Source: Eunapius fragilis (lineage: Eukaryota > Porifera > Demospongiae > Spongillida > Spongillidae). From it: DNA of 64,000 nucleotides. Within the stretch, counting starts at the first letter, position 1. Each line of letters begins with the position of its first letter. Where the stretch lies: contig OY811973.1 in assembly GCA_963681505.1 (NCBI GenBank), forward strand, positions 2,220,349-2,284,348, in the 5' to 3' direction. The notes beneath the pieces are model-generated. The model was not told the origin of the DNA. It ran no database searches and worked only from the letters and a program-made list of their open reading frames with translations. Both the position numbers and the translations under genes were made by a program. Of this stretch, positions 63,539-64,000 are shown one piece after another.

Positions 63539-64000
63539 CCAGGTGTTTCGGTTCACACTCATCTGTTGAAGGTGAAATATTTTTGACATTCTAAGATCTG
63601 CGATTTTTTCCTTTCATATTTTGTGTAAGAAGAACGTTAGTGTCAGTAAGGTCACGATGAATGAGGGGTGGGTCCTGAGAGTGTAAATGGAGCAGTCTAT
63701 GTAACACATCATGGAGCATGGAGACCTTAATTGATGCAGTTATGTCACTGTGTTTTTTAAAGAACTGAGCCAATTCCATTTGCCTATATCACAAGATACT
63801 TATTTTCCTTTGTAAAATGAACTCCAACAAACAGTACAATGTTGGGGTGCATTAGTTTGCTCAATACGACACATTCATTAATGAACTTTTGTCATATTGC
63901 TTGTTTCTCAGTCTCAGCAACTTGGTAGTTCCCTCCTAACCCTAACAGTATTTCATGTAGTTCCTTAGTGACGCAGAAAAGCCATTTAGCTTCCTTAGTG
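63539..64000 (-). pseudogene. Intronless tyrosine-kinase-like kinase pseudogene, runs off the window
   Basis: Minus strand, 5' to 3': KELHEILLGLG, VVLSKLMHPNIVLFVGVHFT (alpha-C to beta-4), then after a stop and frame change AQFFKKHSDITASIKVSML, LHSQDPPLIHRDLTDTNVLLT (catalytic HRDL..N loop) and, after another shift, KIADLRMSKIFHLQQ, where DLR replaces the metal-binding DFG-type motif. Regions normally split by introns are contiguous, so it may be a processed copy. Similar IHRDLTANNVLLT kinases are numerous in sponges. Dead by frameshifts and motif loss. Confidence 0.75.

Overview
This is eukaryotic, animal-type genomic DNA with no bacterial features. Genes are split into many exons by short introns (often 50-120 bp, GT..AG). 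Secreted proteins are built from EGF-like exons with symmetric phase-1 boundaries. Microsatellites, satellites and decayed transposons are abundant. The style fits a demosponge or a similar compact early-branching animal genome; that assignment is inference. All exon joins were read by eye from splice signals, reading phase and family motifs; no alignment was run.

Layout. 0-2.6 kb holds a TIR element and retroelement relics. 3.4-5.4 kb (-) is a PIGL gene. 6.6-10.3 kb (+) is gene A, a secreted protein with an EGF-like domain and a Ser/Pro stalk. 10.5-16.1 kb is a degraded second copy of that neighbourhood: an antisense ITIH-like exon relic, a PIGL exon-2 relic and pseudogene B. 16.3-21.1 kb holds three decayed copies of a reverse-transcriptase element. 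21.2-40.3 kb looks like one large insertion splitting a kinase pseudogene. It has foldback inverted repeats at or near both ends, a 153-bp tandem array, a 40-exon gene (24.05-33.41 kb, -) and a 5.7-kb 173-bp satellite. 41.8-44.3 kb (-) encodes three tandem copies of an unrecognised extracellular domain. 46.5-51.5 kb (gene D) and 53.0-61.0 kb (gene E) are tandem minus-strand paralogues that begin like gene A and end in an inter-alpha-trypsin-inhibitor heavy-chain C-terminal-like (ITIH-C) domain. 61-64 kb holds a 0.87-kb GGAA tract, a Merlin-type transposase relic and an intronless kinase pseudogene.

The standout is the 40-exon gene. My joins keep phase through all 40 exons and sum to 5,646 nt (1,881 codons plus stop). 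The order is a short N-terminal domain, acidic octapeptide repeats, a PHD finger, a Mutator/NOF-like transposase, a ubiquitin-specific-protease-like (C19) domain with its Cys, His and Asp boxes, and a Ulp1-like (C48) domain with His, Asp, Gln and Cys boxes. A transposase carrying a chromatin reader and two different ubiquitin/SUMO-type peptidases, flanked by unlike tandem arrays, is the best candidate for an undescribed system here.

Genes A, B, D and E form one secreted family: a shared signal peptide plus two N-terminal exons, then either EGF plus mucin-like stalk (A, B) or EGF arrays plus ITIH-C domain (D, E).
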